Shown here piece by piece: positions 27,573-34,639 of a stretch of DNA of 34,639 nt. The notes below the pieces were generated by a model. The model was not told the DNA's origin. It worked only from the letters and a program-made list of their open reading frames with translations, and did not search any database. The position numbers and the translations under genes are program-made. How positions within the stretch are numbered: position 1 is the first letter of the stretch; each line of letters begins with the position of its first letter. The stretch spans positions 1-34,639 of the IMG/VR virus record IMGVR_UViG_3300025162_000114; one strand, written 5' to 3'. This stretch comes from a virus.

Positions 27573-28556
27573 ATGGCAGATAATGATAAAGATGTTCCCA
27601 TTAAGGAACGTGAAGATGGCTCGGTTTTAGCCAAAATAGAGATCCCAGACGAAGTCGAAGATCACGAAGAACCAAAACATAAAAAAGACGAAGAACACGA
27701 CGACGAAGATGACGGTCACGAAGACGGCGATGATGCAGCTGCCGAAGAAGGTGAAACCGACGAAGAGCGGGAGTCAATCCGAGAAGCACGTCGTGAAGAG
27801 CGCAGACTCAAAAAAGAGTTAAAGAAACAACGCGATCTCTCCGCAAAGAACAAGATTACTGCACTTGAGCGCCGCAATGCGGAACTAGCAGAACGCTTGG
27901 CAAAAGTTGAAAGTACAACATCATCTTATCAGTTTGCACAACTGGACAAGGCTATCGAAGACGAAGCCACCCGTGTTGAGTATGCTAAGATGAAAATGGT
28001 ACAGGCAGCTCAGTCCGGCGATGCTGTAGCTCAGATGGAGTATTTAGAGCAGTTGACAGACGCTAAACAGCGCCTCAACCAAGCTCAACATTTTAAGAAA
28101 CAACAAGTTGATAACGCGCAGGCACCTAAGCAAAACGTGCCAAACCCGATCACTACTGAAGTTCAACAGAACGCCACAAAATGGCTTAAAAAGAACTCTT
28201 GGTACGATCCACAAGCCCGCGATGTCGATAGTAAGATTGCTAAAGTAATTGACCAAGAGCTCGTTTCTGATGGTTGGGATCCAAGTGATCCTGAGTATTG
28301 GGAAGAGTTAGACAATCGTTTACAATCCCGCCTTCCGCACCGTTACACCAGTAAGGGTAGCAAAGAAGGTAGACGATCTGCAGGCCCAACAGCCTCAAGC
28401 AGATCAGCAAGCACTGCAGCACAAAAGCCTGGCACCATCACACTAAGCCGTGAACGTGTTAGCGCAATTAAAGATGCTGGTGCATGGGATGATGTAGAAA
28501 AACGAAACAAAATGATCCGCGCATACGCGCTGTATGATCGTCAAAATAAAGGTTAA
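27573..28556 (+). CDS. Scaffold-like protein, 327 aa
   Basis: Its position directly upstream of the capsid genes and its composition suggest a head scaffold. The N-terminus (about 25-75) is extremely acidic (HDDEDDGHEDGDDAAAEEGE). A long charged coiled coil follows (about 80-190, including LKKELKKQRDL and ERRNAELAERLAKVES). The C-terminal part includes NSWYDPQARDVDSKIAKVID and a Ser/Ala-rich basic linker (RRSAGPTASSRSASTA). High charge and coiled coils are typical of scaffolds, and there is no catalytic motif. It could also be a minor head protein. Confidence 0.7.
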   Translation: MADNDKDVPIKEREDGSVLAKIEIPDEVEDHEEPKHKKDEEHDDEDDGHEDGDDAAAEEGETDEERESIREARREERRLKKELKKQRDLSAKNKITALERRNAELAERLAKVESTTSSYQFAQLDKAIEDEATRVEYAKMKMVQAAQSGDAVAQMEYLEQLTDAKQRLNQAQHFKKQQVDNAQAPKQNVPNPITTEVQQNATKWLKKNSWYDPQARDVDSKIAKVIDQELVSDGWDPSDPEYWEELDNRLQSRLPHRYTSKGSKEGRRSAGPTASSRSASTAAQKPGTITLSRERVSAIKDAGAWDDVEKRNKMIRAYALYDRQNKG

Positions 28557-28561
28557 TTAAA

Positions 28562-29119
28562 ATGGCAACAAATCCAAGAATCAAACGTGACTTAGAAGAC
28601 CGCTTACAAGAGCGAGTTGAAGAAACGAAAGAGCGGATCGAAAACAACGATCCAACAGTATTATCCAAAAAGGAGCGTGTAGCTGCGTTCCGTGATAAAT
28701 GGCAAAATTCGGCTTTACCGGACTTGCCAGGCGGGGTAATTCCCGGGTTTCACCTGTGTTGGTTATCCACCACAAACAATTATGACAGTATCGACAAACG
28801 ATTAGCATTGGGATATGAGCCAGTGAAAGCCTCGGATTTAGGAAAAGGCTTTGAGAACTTAGGCAAGATGAGCTCGGGCAAGTTTGAAGGCTGTGTTAGC
28901 TGTAATGAAATGGTTCTCTTCAAGTTACCAGAAGAAATCTATCAAGAAGTTATGCGCATGCTGCATCTCGAGGATCCTCTCGAGCATCAGAAAAACATTA
29001 CCGCTCAAGTGCGTTCAACCGCACAAGAAGGTAAAGGTGGCAGATCTATTCTTGAAGGTGGCATTTTGGAAATGGAAAAAGAAACCGCTAAGGCGAATAG
29101 TAATATTCGTTTTCAATAA
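28562..29119 (+). CDS. Conserved phage structural-region protein, 185 aa
   Basis: The N-terminus is highly charged and helical (KRDLEDRLQERVEETKERIE). The conserved core is GGVIPGFHLCWLSTTNNYDS, DKRLALGYEPVKASDL and FEGCVSCNEMVLFKLPEEIY. I recognise this 'GFH.CWLST.N..D.I..R...GYEPV' pattern as recurring next to phage capsid genes, with unknown role. AATTAAA precedes ATG 28562 and the ribosome site is weak, so it is probably translated by coupling to the upstream gene. Confidence 0.7.
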   Translation: MATNPRIKRDLEDRLQERVEETKERIENNDPTVLSKKERVAAFRDKWQNSALPDLPGGVIPGFHLCWLSTTNNYDSIDKRLALGYEPVKASDLGKGFENLGKMSSGKFEGCVSCNEMVLFKLPEEIYQEVMRMLHLEDPLEHQKNITAQVRSTAQEGKGGRSILEGGILEMEKETAKANSNIRFQ

Positions 29120-29146
29120 CATTCTTCAAAAACAAAGGAAACATTA

Positions 29147-29809
29147 ATGTCTACGACATACCAACCCTTTGGTCTGAAGCCGGCTTACCACCCAAGTGGT
29201 CTAGACCGTGCGACTCAATTTGTTGGCACAAACAGCTTCCAAGCTGCTACTGACAACACATACAACGCACCTTATGGACTCACTTCTGGTCAGGCTTTCT
29301 ACCAATATCAACCAGTGGGTATCAACTCATCTGGCCAATTAGTCCCAGCTGCTACTTTAGCAGCAACAAGCCGCATGTTTGGTGTATTCGACGGTGTTGA
29401 ATTCACAGACTCACAAGGTCGTCGCTCTGTAGCTAAATGGGCTTCTAAGCTCACTTTAGATGCCTCTACACAAATCATTTTCTGGGTATTCAGTGATCCA
29501 GCATTGGTTTACGAAGCACAAGTAAACGGTTCTGTAGCTACTTCAGCTATCGGACTTGAGTACAACTTTGACTCAACCAACAACGCAACGGTAGGTTACT
29601 CTATCGGTAACGGCGGTGCAGGTTTCAGCCAAACAGCATTAGCAGCTTCTCCTGTTGCTGCCGGTGCTCAAGGCCAAGTTAAAGTTGTTGGACTCGGACG
29701 TGAAGCAGCATTCCCAGCTGGGCAAACCAATGCTTGGGCTGATGCTTACACAATCGTTCAGGTTCAGATCGCTAACAGCCAATTGGTCGCTCCGTCGATC
29801 TCGGTTTAA
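29147..29809 (+). CDS. Virion protein upstream of the capsid, probable decoration type, 220 aa
   Basis: ATG 29147 follows AAAGGAAACATTA. The protein begins STTYQPFGLKPAYHPSGLDR and is rich in small and aromatic residues, with beta-strands (MFGVFDGVEFTDSQGR, QIIFWVFSDPALVYEAQV). The position immediately before the major capsid gene and the beta-rich composition suggest a head decoration or minor capsid protein. No enzymatic motif is visible. Confidence 0.65.
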   Translation: MSTTYQPFGLKPAYHPSGLDRATQFVGTNSFQAATDNTYNAPYGLTSGQAFYQYQPVGINSSGQLVPAATLAATSRMFGVFDGVEFTDSQGRRSVAKWASKLTLDASTQIIFWVFSDPALVYEAQVNGSVATSAIGLEYNFDSTNNATVGYSIGNGGAGFSQTALAASPVAAGAQGQVKVVGLGREAAFPAGQTNAWADAYTIVQVQIANSQLVAPSISV

Positions 29810-29836
29810 TCAATAACGAAAGAAAAGGAATAGCAA

Positions 29837-30754
29837 ATGGCAACCCCAATGCGCAGTACCGACTTTCGTGCGGTAGTCGAACCGATTATCAACGAAGTCT
29901 TTGATGGTGTATACGAACAACGCTCTGACGAGTGGAAAGGTTTCGTAGAACAGATCCAAGGTATCCCACGTAACTACCACGAAGAAGTAATGCTTTATGG
30001 TATGAACGCAGCTCCTGCAATGCCTGACGGCACTCCAGTTAGCTACGATCAAGGTGGTACATTGTACATCACCCGTTTCATCTACCAAATCTATGGCTTG
30101 GCTTATGCTTTGACCAAAGTTTTGATGGAAGACGGCGATCACATCCGTATCGGCTCAACTTTCGCTAAACACTTAGCTTCATCTATGATTGAAACTAAGG
30201 AAACTTTGTGTGCTAACTTGTTGAACTTCGCGTTCACAGCTGGTTACACTGGTGGTGATGGCGTAACTTTGATCAATACAGCACACCCAATCGCTAACGG
30301 CGCTTCTTACTCTAACCAGTTATCTACAGCTGCTTCTTTGAGCCAAACTTCTGTTGAACAGATGTTGATTCAAATCCGCTCAGCTATCGACAACAACGGT
30401 AAGCGTATCCGCTTGAAAGCAGAACAGTTAGTTGTTCCTCCAGCACTCGAGTTTCAGGCAGAGGTTATCCTCAAATCTGTACTCCGTTCTGGTACAGCTG
30501 ACAACGATTTGAACCCAATCAAATCAACAGGCATGTTGCCTAAAGGTACACACGTGGTTACACGTTTGTCCTCTAGCAAAGCCTGGTGGGTTCAGACTGA
30601 TGCTGAGAATGGTCTCATGCTCGTAATGCGTCGTCCGATGGAAAAATCGATGGAGGGAGACTTCGAAACAGACAGCATGCGTTACAAAGCAACAGAACGT
30701 TACGCAACTGGATGGCACGATGCTCGCAACATCTACGGCACCCCTGGACTTTAA
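29837..30754 (+). CDS. Major capsid protein
   Basis: A 305-residue protein with AVVEPIINEVFDGVYEQRSD, YQIYGLAYALTKVLMEDGDH, NTAHPIANGASYSNQLST and LKAEQLVVPPALEFQAEVIL, then an end with RYKATERYATGWHDARNIYG. This resembles Mu-type/HK97-fold major heads ('LFNTAHP' loop and 'P..L...A..I'). It is followed by a strong terminator, as expected for a highly expressed gene. ATG 29837 has AAAGGAATAGCAA upstream. Confidence 0.85.
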   Translation: MATPMRSTDFRAVVEPIINEVFDGVYEQRSDEWKGFVEQIQGIPRNYHEEVMLYGMNAAPAMPDGTPVSYDQGGTLYITRFIYQIYGLAYALTKVLMEDGDHIRIGSTFAKHLASSMIETKETLCANLLNFAFTAGYTGGDGVTLINTAHPIANGASYSNQLSTAASLSQTSVEQMLIQIRSAIDNNGKRIRLKAEQLVVPPALEFQAEVILKSVLRSGTADNDLNPIKSTGMLPKGTHVVTRLSSSKAWWVQTDAENGLMLVMRRPMEKSMEGDFETDSMRYKATERYATGWHDARNIYGTPGL

Positions 30755-30772
30755 TCCAAGTCTGGTAGTAAT

Positions 30773-30804
30773 AAAAAGCCCAGCCCACAAAGCTGGGCTT
30801 TTTT
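30773..30804 (+). terminator. Rho-independent terminator after the capsid gene
   Basis: AAAAAGCCCAGC-CCACAAA-GCTGGGCTTTTTT: a 12-bp stem with a 7-nt loop, ending in six T. It is also symmetric in its A/T flanks, so it could act in both directions. It lies 19 nt after the capsid stop. Confidence 0.9.
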
Positions 30805-30820
30805 CATGTATAATGTCAGA

Positions 30821-31273
30821 ATGGCAACTACAAAAGAAAACCAAAAACGATTAGCGCGTGAATGGTATTTACGCAATAAAGAATTAGCTAAAGAGCGGGC
30901 TAAAGCTTGGGTATTAGCTAATCCAGAAAAACGATATGCAATTCATCGCAAAAATCGTGACTCTAATTTAGAACAGCACAACGCATACAATAGGAAGTGG
31001 AACAAAAACAACAAGCCCGTTAAAGCCGCTTTAGAATGTAAACGTAGAGCATCACAACTCCAACGCACACCAGCATGGGACCCAGACGCGCACCTCATTA
31101 TCGCCAAATACCAACTAGCCGCTATGCTCACCAAAGCATCTGGCATTGAACACCACGTAGACCACATTATCCCCCTTCAAGGCCGTAAAGTATCGGGCTT
31201 GCATGTCTTTTCCAATCTCAGAGTCATTCCCGGCTCAGATAATGTCAAAAAATCTAACAAATTCACAGTTTAG
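30821..31273 (+). CDS. HNH homing-type endonuclease, 150 aa
   Basis: A basic protein with repeated Arg/Lys helices (LAREWYLRNKELAKERAKAW) and a C-terminal HNH motif: IEHHVDHIIPLQGRKVSGLH then VFSNLRVIPGSDNVKKSNKF. This matches HNH nucleases in which HVDH..PL and N....P...N chelate metal. It is a different subfamily from the LDRI-type genes. A TATAAT hexamer at 30809-30814 after the terminator gives it its own promoter; ATG 30821 is preferred over ATG 30806, which overlaps that hexamer. It interrupts the structural run and its stop overlaps promoter copy C. Confidence 0.85.
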   Translation: MATTKENQKRLAREWYLRNKELAKERAKAWVLANPEKRYAIHRKNRDSNLEQHNAYNRKWNKNNKPVKAALECKRRASQLQRTPAWDPDAHLIIAKYQLAAMLTKASGIEHHVDHIIPLQGRKVSGLHVFSNLRVIPGSDNVKKSNKFTV

Positions 31274-31310
31274 GGCGGATTTAACCTATTTTTTGCATTA
31301 GTAGGTATAG
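31272..31310 (+). promoter_or_regulatory. Two-box late promoter motif, copy C
   Basis: AGGGCGGATT (31272-31281), 11 nt, TTGCATTAG (31293-31301), then TAGGTATAGG. It overlaps the HNH stop codon. An untranslated leader of about 85 nt follows before the next gene, with no other feature I can name. Confidence 0.75.
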
Positions 31311-31397
31311 GTAGAACCGTCCATACATAGCTCCCGTAATCTACCCGGTGAGATAATCAAGTATCTAGTGTGGGCTCCCTCTTGATAGGAAATCAAA

Positions 31398-31967
31398 ATG
31401 TCAGTATCTTTCACAGGTCCAGTCCGGATCTACAAGTATAACAATCCAACAAACAACGGTGTAATCGCTCCAGATAACACAGGCGCAGCCCGTGTATCAC
31501 AACAAGCATTTATTACCAACCCAATTACAAGCACAACTTCTGGTGCTACAACCTTTACAACTGCCCCTGTAGGCACAACAACTCCAGTTCCATTCGAGTT
31601 GCCGGCCGGCGCAATCATTGAAAGTTTTGCATTGTATCAAGATACAGCTGCAACTGGCTTGACTGGTGGCGTAATCACTGTTTCAATCAACATCACAAAC
31701 CCAACAACTGGCGCTGTGACAACTACAGCAATTGGTACAATTACCCCAACAGCAGCTGGCGGTCGCATTGCTGGTGTATTTACAGCAACTGCAGCAACTG
31801 CAGCTATCCTTGAAAACATTGGCTTATTGGATGCTTCATTGTCATTCTCTGCAGCTACTGTTTCTGCTAACACTGGTACTTTGGGTGGCACAATCTCTGT
31901 AGACTACACAGCACGTAACTACACTGGCTCTATCATCAACGTTGGCCAAGGTTACACCAATAATTAA
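31398..31967 (+). CDS. Thr/Ala-rich virion structural protein, 189 aa
   Basis: The protein begins MSVSFTGPVRIYKYNNPTNN and is dominated by Thr, Ala, Gly and Ile in beta-strand patterns (ITSTTSGATTFTTAPVGTTT). It ends YTARNYTGSIINVGQGYTNN. The composition is that of exposed phage beta proteins such as head fibres or tail components. ATG 31398 follows TAGGAAATCAAA. The first gene behind promoter C. No named family. Confidence 0.65.
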   Translation: MSVSFTGPVRIYKYNNPTNNGVIAPDNTGAARVSQQAFITNPITSTTSGATTFTTAPVGTTTPVPFELPAGAIIESFALYQDTAATGLTGGVITVSINITNPTTGAVTTTAIGTITPTAAGGRIAGVFTATAATAAILENIGLLDASLSFSAATVSANTGTLGGTISVDYTARNYTGSIINVGQGYTNN

Positions 31968-31974
31968 TTGCCTC

Positions 31975-31990
31975 GGGGGCTACGGCCCCC
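31975..31990 (+). other. Tetraloop hairpin between structural genes
   Basis: GGGGGC-TACG-GCCCCC forms a very stable 6-bp stem with a closing-type tetraloop. No U-run follows, so it is more likely an RNA-stability or attenuation element between two differently needed structural proteins than a terminator. Confidence 0.55.
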
Positions 31991-32016
31991 TACTTCAACA
32001 TTAAAGGAAATTAATT

Positions 32017-32805
32017 ATGTCTTTAGTAACAAATCTACAAGCAACACCATACGCAATTGAGTCGGTAACTAAAGTCGGGGCCTATGAGCCTTTTGACCTT
32101 CAAGTTGCTCGTACTCAAATTATGGGCCACAGCACCGTAAATATTTATGGTTACCAAACCTCTGTAACAACATCAGTTATTCCTTTATGGGAAAACGCAA
32201 CGACTTATACATACCCAAGTTCTGCTATTACTATGAACTTAGCAGGTACTTCTGGCGATACTGCTAAAATTACCATTGATGGATTAGATGCAAATTATTT
32301 GCAAATATCTGAAACACTAACATTAAGCGGCGCGACTGCTGTACCAACAGTAAACAAATATTTCCGAATTAATAACATGTTTGTAACTTCTGGTAGCGCA
32401 TCAAACCCATCTGGCGCAGTTACATTAAAAGATGTAACAAATACTACAACATACGCACAGATTAATGCTGGTATCGGTAGAACGCAAATGGCTATTTACA
32501 CTGTACCAGCTGGCTATACTTTGTATTTAAGTCGAGTTAACGCGTATACTTCGTTCAATGGTAACAATGCCAACTATGTAACGTACAGAAATCAAAGCGT
32601 CTCTTCATCTGGTGTAGTGTCAGTAACACAACAATCTCCGTTTACCCAGTTCTATGCAGCACAGCGTGTAATGCCCCGTCCTTTTACTGAAAAAACAGAC
32701 CTTCAAATTCAATTTTCGACAAGTACTGGTACAGCGGCTATTAGTGTTGCAGTTGAATGTTTCTTGATCCAAAACGACGGTCAAGCATTACCTTCAGCAC
32801 TCTAA
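32017..32805 (+). CDS. Virion structural protein, 262 aa
   Basis: The protein begins SLVTNLQATPYAIESVTKVG, then FDLQVARTQIMGHSTVNIYG. Its beta-rich middle includes TAKITIDGLDANYLQISETL, and RTQMAIYTVPAGYTLYLSRV is a jelly-roll-like stretch. It ends FLIQNDGQALPSAL. This resembles phage virion proteins with a receptor-binding or adaptor beta domain, but I cannot name the family. ATG 32017 has AAAGGAAATTAATT upstream. Confidence 0.65.
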   Translation: MSLVTNLQATPYAIESVTKVGAYEPFDLQVARTQIMGHSTVNIYGYQTSVTTSVIPLWENATTYTYPSSAITMNLAGTSGDTAKITIDGLDANYLQISETLTLSGATAVPTVNKYFRINNMFVTSGSASNPSGAVTLKDVTNTTTYAQINAGIGRTQMAIYTVPAGYTLYLSRVNAYTSFNGNNANYVTYRNQSVSSSGVVSVTQQSPFTQFYAAQRVMPRPFTEKTDLQIQFSTSTGTAAISVAVECFLIQNDGQALPSAL

Positions 32806-32814
32806 GGCACCTAA

Positions 32815-33441
32815 ATGCCTGTTTATCTTGATACCCGAGGTAATTCTGTTCTTTCTGTTGCGGTGTGCGATCGCTGCAACAGAAAGATGGCTTACGTCGA
32901 CCTATTTCCGGATCCAAATTTTCCGGGAATGCGGGTATGCAAAGAAGACTTAGATCAGTTTGATCCTTGGCGTTTACCTGCGCTACAGACTGAAAACATT
33001 GCGTTACGTTTTCCACGTCCGGATGTTTCTATTGCTACAGGCCCAATTGGCGGCAATCAAATTATGACTGAAAACGGATTTCAAAACGGAAATTCAGTTT
33101 TTATTGAGGGCACCAATGGAACATACGCAAATAACACGGGCGACTTAAACAAAAACAGTAATGTGGTACCATCGCCATCAGTACTAAATCCATATATTTA
33201 TGGTGTATCACCAAACACAGGTGCAAAAACCGGCGGTACTTTTGTGACCATTACCGGAGCAAATTTTACAGCTGTAAACACTGTAAGATTTGGTAACGTC
33301 TTGGCATCATTTGAATTAATTAACTCTACTCAAATTAATGCGTTTACCCCAGCTTACCCGGTAACTGGTTTGGTTGACGTTTCAGTAATATCACCGTTTG
33401 GTATTGGCACCTCACATGGTGCCTTTACTTACACAACATAA
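32815..33441 (+). CDS. Zinc-motif plus IPT/TIG-domain virion protein, 208 aa
   Basis: The N-terminal ~45 residues carry AVCDRCNRKMAYVDLFPDPN and GMRVCKEDLDQFDPWR, a small zinc-site module known as a separate phage protein ('CDRCG....L....VC..D.D..HP'). The middle is low complexity and Asn-rich. The C-terminal ~85 residues form an IPT/TIG immunoglobulin-like domain (YIYGVSPNTGAKTGGTFVTI ... NTVRFGNVLAS ... VTGLVDVSVISP). IPT domains often decorate phage particles and bind surfaces. Fusion of the two parts is noteworthy. It ends four bases before the fibre gene. Confidence 0.75.
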   Translation: MPVYLDTRGNSVLSVAVCDRCNRKMAYVDLFPDPNFPGMRVCKEDLDQFDPWRLPALQTENIALRFPRPDVSIATGPIGGNQIMTENGFQNGNSVFIEGTNGTYANNTGDLNKNSNVVPSPSVLNPYIYGVSPNTGAKTGGTFVTITGANFTAVNTVRFGNVLASFELINSTQINAFTPAYPVTGLVDVSVISPFGIGTSHGAFTYTT

Positions 33442-33444
33442 TAC

Positions 33445-34639
33445 ATGGCCGATCAGTCAATAACACAGTTACCAATCGCTACCCCGCTAACGGGTGACGA
33501 ACAGGTACCTGTTGTACAAAAAGGTGTAACAAAACAAGCATCTGTTTCTCAGATTGCTAACGCAGCCTCGCCCGGCAAACTCATTACCAACATTATATAT
33601 AACTCAACAACGGGTTATTTAACAATTTATTACAGCGACGGATCAACAGAAGTTGTCGGCCCTGTATCCGGGTGGTCGGGATATTCAGGTCTATCTGGTT
33701 ACAGTGGTCTGTCTGGCTACAGTGGCGCGTCTGGTATTTCTGGGTACTCTGGTAAATCTGGTTTTTCTGGCATTTCTGGATATAGTGGTATCTCCGGGTA
33801 CTCAGGCTCTGGTGTATCTGGCTACTCTGGCTTCTCTGGATTCTCTGGATTCTCTGGTTTATCAGGATCTGTTTACATCGGCGCAACACCTCCCCCATCC
33901 CCAGGCGCAGGCTCAATGTGGTGGGATGATGTGTATGGTAAGTTAAAGATTTATTACTGTGACATTGATGGTTGCCAGTGGGTAGACTCAATTATGGGTA
34001 CCGCTGGTTTCTCTGGATACTCTGGTATCTCGGGCTACAGTGGTTCTGGTATCTCTGGCTACAGTGGTATTTCTGGCTACAGTGGGTCTGGTATCTCTGG
34101 CTACAGTGGTATTTCTGGCTACAGTGGATCCGGTATTTCTGGCTACAGCGGTATCTCTGGCTACAGTGGTATTTCTGGCTACAGCGGTATCTCTGGCTAC
34201 AGCGGTATCTCTGGCTACAGTGGTATTTCTGGCTACAGCGGTATCTCTGGCTACAGTGGTATCTCTGGCTACAGCGGTATCTCTGGCTACAGCGGCTCTG
34301 GTATTTCTGGCTACAGTGGTATTTCTGGCTACAGTGGTATTTCTGGCTACAGTGGTATTTCTGGCTACAGTGGTATTTCTGGCTACAGTGGTATTTTTGG
34401 CGACAGTGGTATTTCTGGCTACAGTGGTATTTCTGGCTACAGTGGTATTTCTGGCTACAGTGGTATTTCTGGCTACAGTGGTATCTCTGGCTACAGCGGC
34501 TCTGGTATTTCTGGCTACAGTGGTATTTCTGGCTACAGTGGTATTTCTGGCTACAGTGGTATTTCTGGCTACAGTGGTATTTCTGGCTACAGTGGTATTT
34601 CTGGCTACAGTGGTATTTTTGGCGACAGTGGTATTTCTG
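33445..34639 (+). CDS. Collagen-like (GXS repeat) fibre protein, truncated by window end
   Basis: The reading frame opens at ATG 33445 (MADQSITQLPIATPLTGDEQ) and is still open at the last base. The N-terminal ~75 residues resemble fibre attachment regions (VPVVQKGVTKQASVSQIANA). From about residue 75 a first Gly-X-Ser block appears (SGYSGLSGYSG), interrupted by a small globular piece with PPPSPGAGSMWWDDVYGKLK and IYYCDIDGCQWVD (about 150-185). A second, near-perfect block of GYSGIS units follows. Every third residue is Gly, as in collagen, but Pro is absent. Probably a tail fibre or appendage. Confidence 0.85.
   Translation, partial: MADQSITQLPIATPLTGDEQVPVVQKGVTKQASVSQIANAASPGKLITNIIYNSTTGYLTIYYSDGSTEVVGPVSGWSGYSGLSGYSGLSGYSGASGISGYSGKSGFSGISGYSGISGYSGSGVSGYSGFSGFSGFSGLSGSVYIGATPPPSPGAGSMWWDDVYGKLKIYYCDIDGCQWVDSIMGTAGFSGYSGISGYSGSGISGYSGISGYSGSGISGYSGISGYSGSGISGYSGISGYSGISGYSGISGYSGISGYSGISGYSGISGYSGISGYSGISGYSGSGISGYSGISGYSGISGYSGISGYSGISGYSGIFGDSGISGYSGISGYSGISGYSGISGYSGISGYSGSGISGYSGISGYSGISGYSGISGYSGISGYSGISGYSGIFGDSGIS
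34005..34639 (+). repeat. 18-bp coding minisatellite (GYSGIS units)
   Basis: About 30 tandem 18-bp units (GGTATTTCTGGCTACAGT and close variants) run to the window edge. Extra GGCTCTGGT inserts give SGSG steps. A variant unit GTATTTTTGGCGACAGT occurs at about 34391 and again about 222 bp later (34613), so a higher-order repeat of ~222 bp has itself been duplicated. Copy number may be unstable or mis-assembled. Confidence 0.85.

Noticed and set aside
30806-31273. Upstream ATG 30806 as start of the HNH gene
   Set aside because: It overlaps the TATAAT hexamer at 30809-30814, and the five extra residues are not part of the domain.
34005-34639. 18-bp tandem repeats as a CRISPR or satellite element
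   Set aside because: The repeats are in frame and continue the fibre protein, so they are coding.

Overview
This window reads as part of the genome of a tailed double-stranded DNA phage. The evidence is a large terminase, a P22-like portal, a GroES-like co-chaperonin, a scaffold-like protein, an HK97-type major capsid protein and a collagen-like fibre in one rightward block, preceded by a leftward block holding a prim-pol/SF3 replication protein, an SNF2-like helicase, a VRR-NUC nuclease and many tiny genes. No tRNA, integrase, lysis cassette or DNA polymerase is visible, and both ends cut through a gene. The host cannot be read from the sequence. The style of the small genes (C-terminal LTDEEI...FARAI modules) reminds me of phages of freshwater Betaproteobacteria, but that is only an impression.

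Layout. Positions 1-8898 (minus strand): helicase, HNH endonuclease, VRR-NUC, a zincin-like protein, a run of 30-100-residue proteins packed with ATGA overlaps, three conserved phage hypotheticals and the primase-helicase. Positions 8995-9110: an A/T-rich control element with 9-bp repeats. An inverted second version lies at 20387-20500. Between the two copies (9.1-19.6 kb, minus strand) is an accessory island. It has a sigma factor without region 4, a MoxR-type AAA+ ATPase with a VWA/metallopeptidase-like partner, a SprT-like protein, two unrecognised proteins of about 270-330 residues, and many small proteins, eight of which carry variants of one motif (ITKEVADI). Positions 19.6-20.6 kb: a gene-poor divergence zone with dyad repeats about every 40 bp, GC-rich palindromes and the second control element. 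Positions 20.58-34.6 kb (plus strand): a small protein, a free-standing decayed intein-like Hint protein, TerL, HNH, portal, GroES-like, scaffold-like, capsid, a terminator, a second HNH gene, further virion proteins and the fibre.

Regulation visible in the sequence. Four copies of a two-box motif (GGGCG... , 11 nt, TTGCATTAGT) lie only at the heads of rightward transcription units and look like the late promoters. The sigma-like protein is an obvious candidate partner. Two copies place the start codon about where transcription should begin, so those messages may be leaderless. Independently, the 8-bp palindrome GTTTAAAC occurs 18 times between 10.1 and 18.74 kb, but not in the first 10 kb and only once afterwards. 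It is kept in different reading frames, so the DNA word itself appears to be selected. The tightest candidates for an undescribed system are this palindrome array, the inverted boundary elements, and the MoxR/VWA/small-protein island they enclose.
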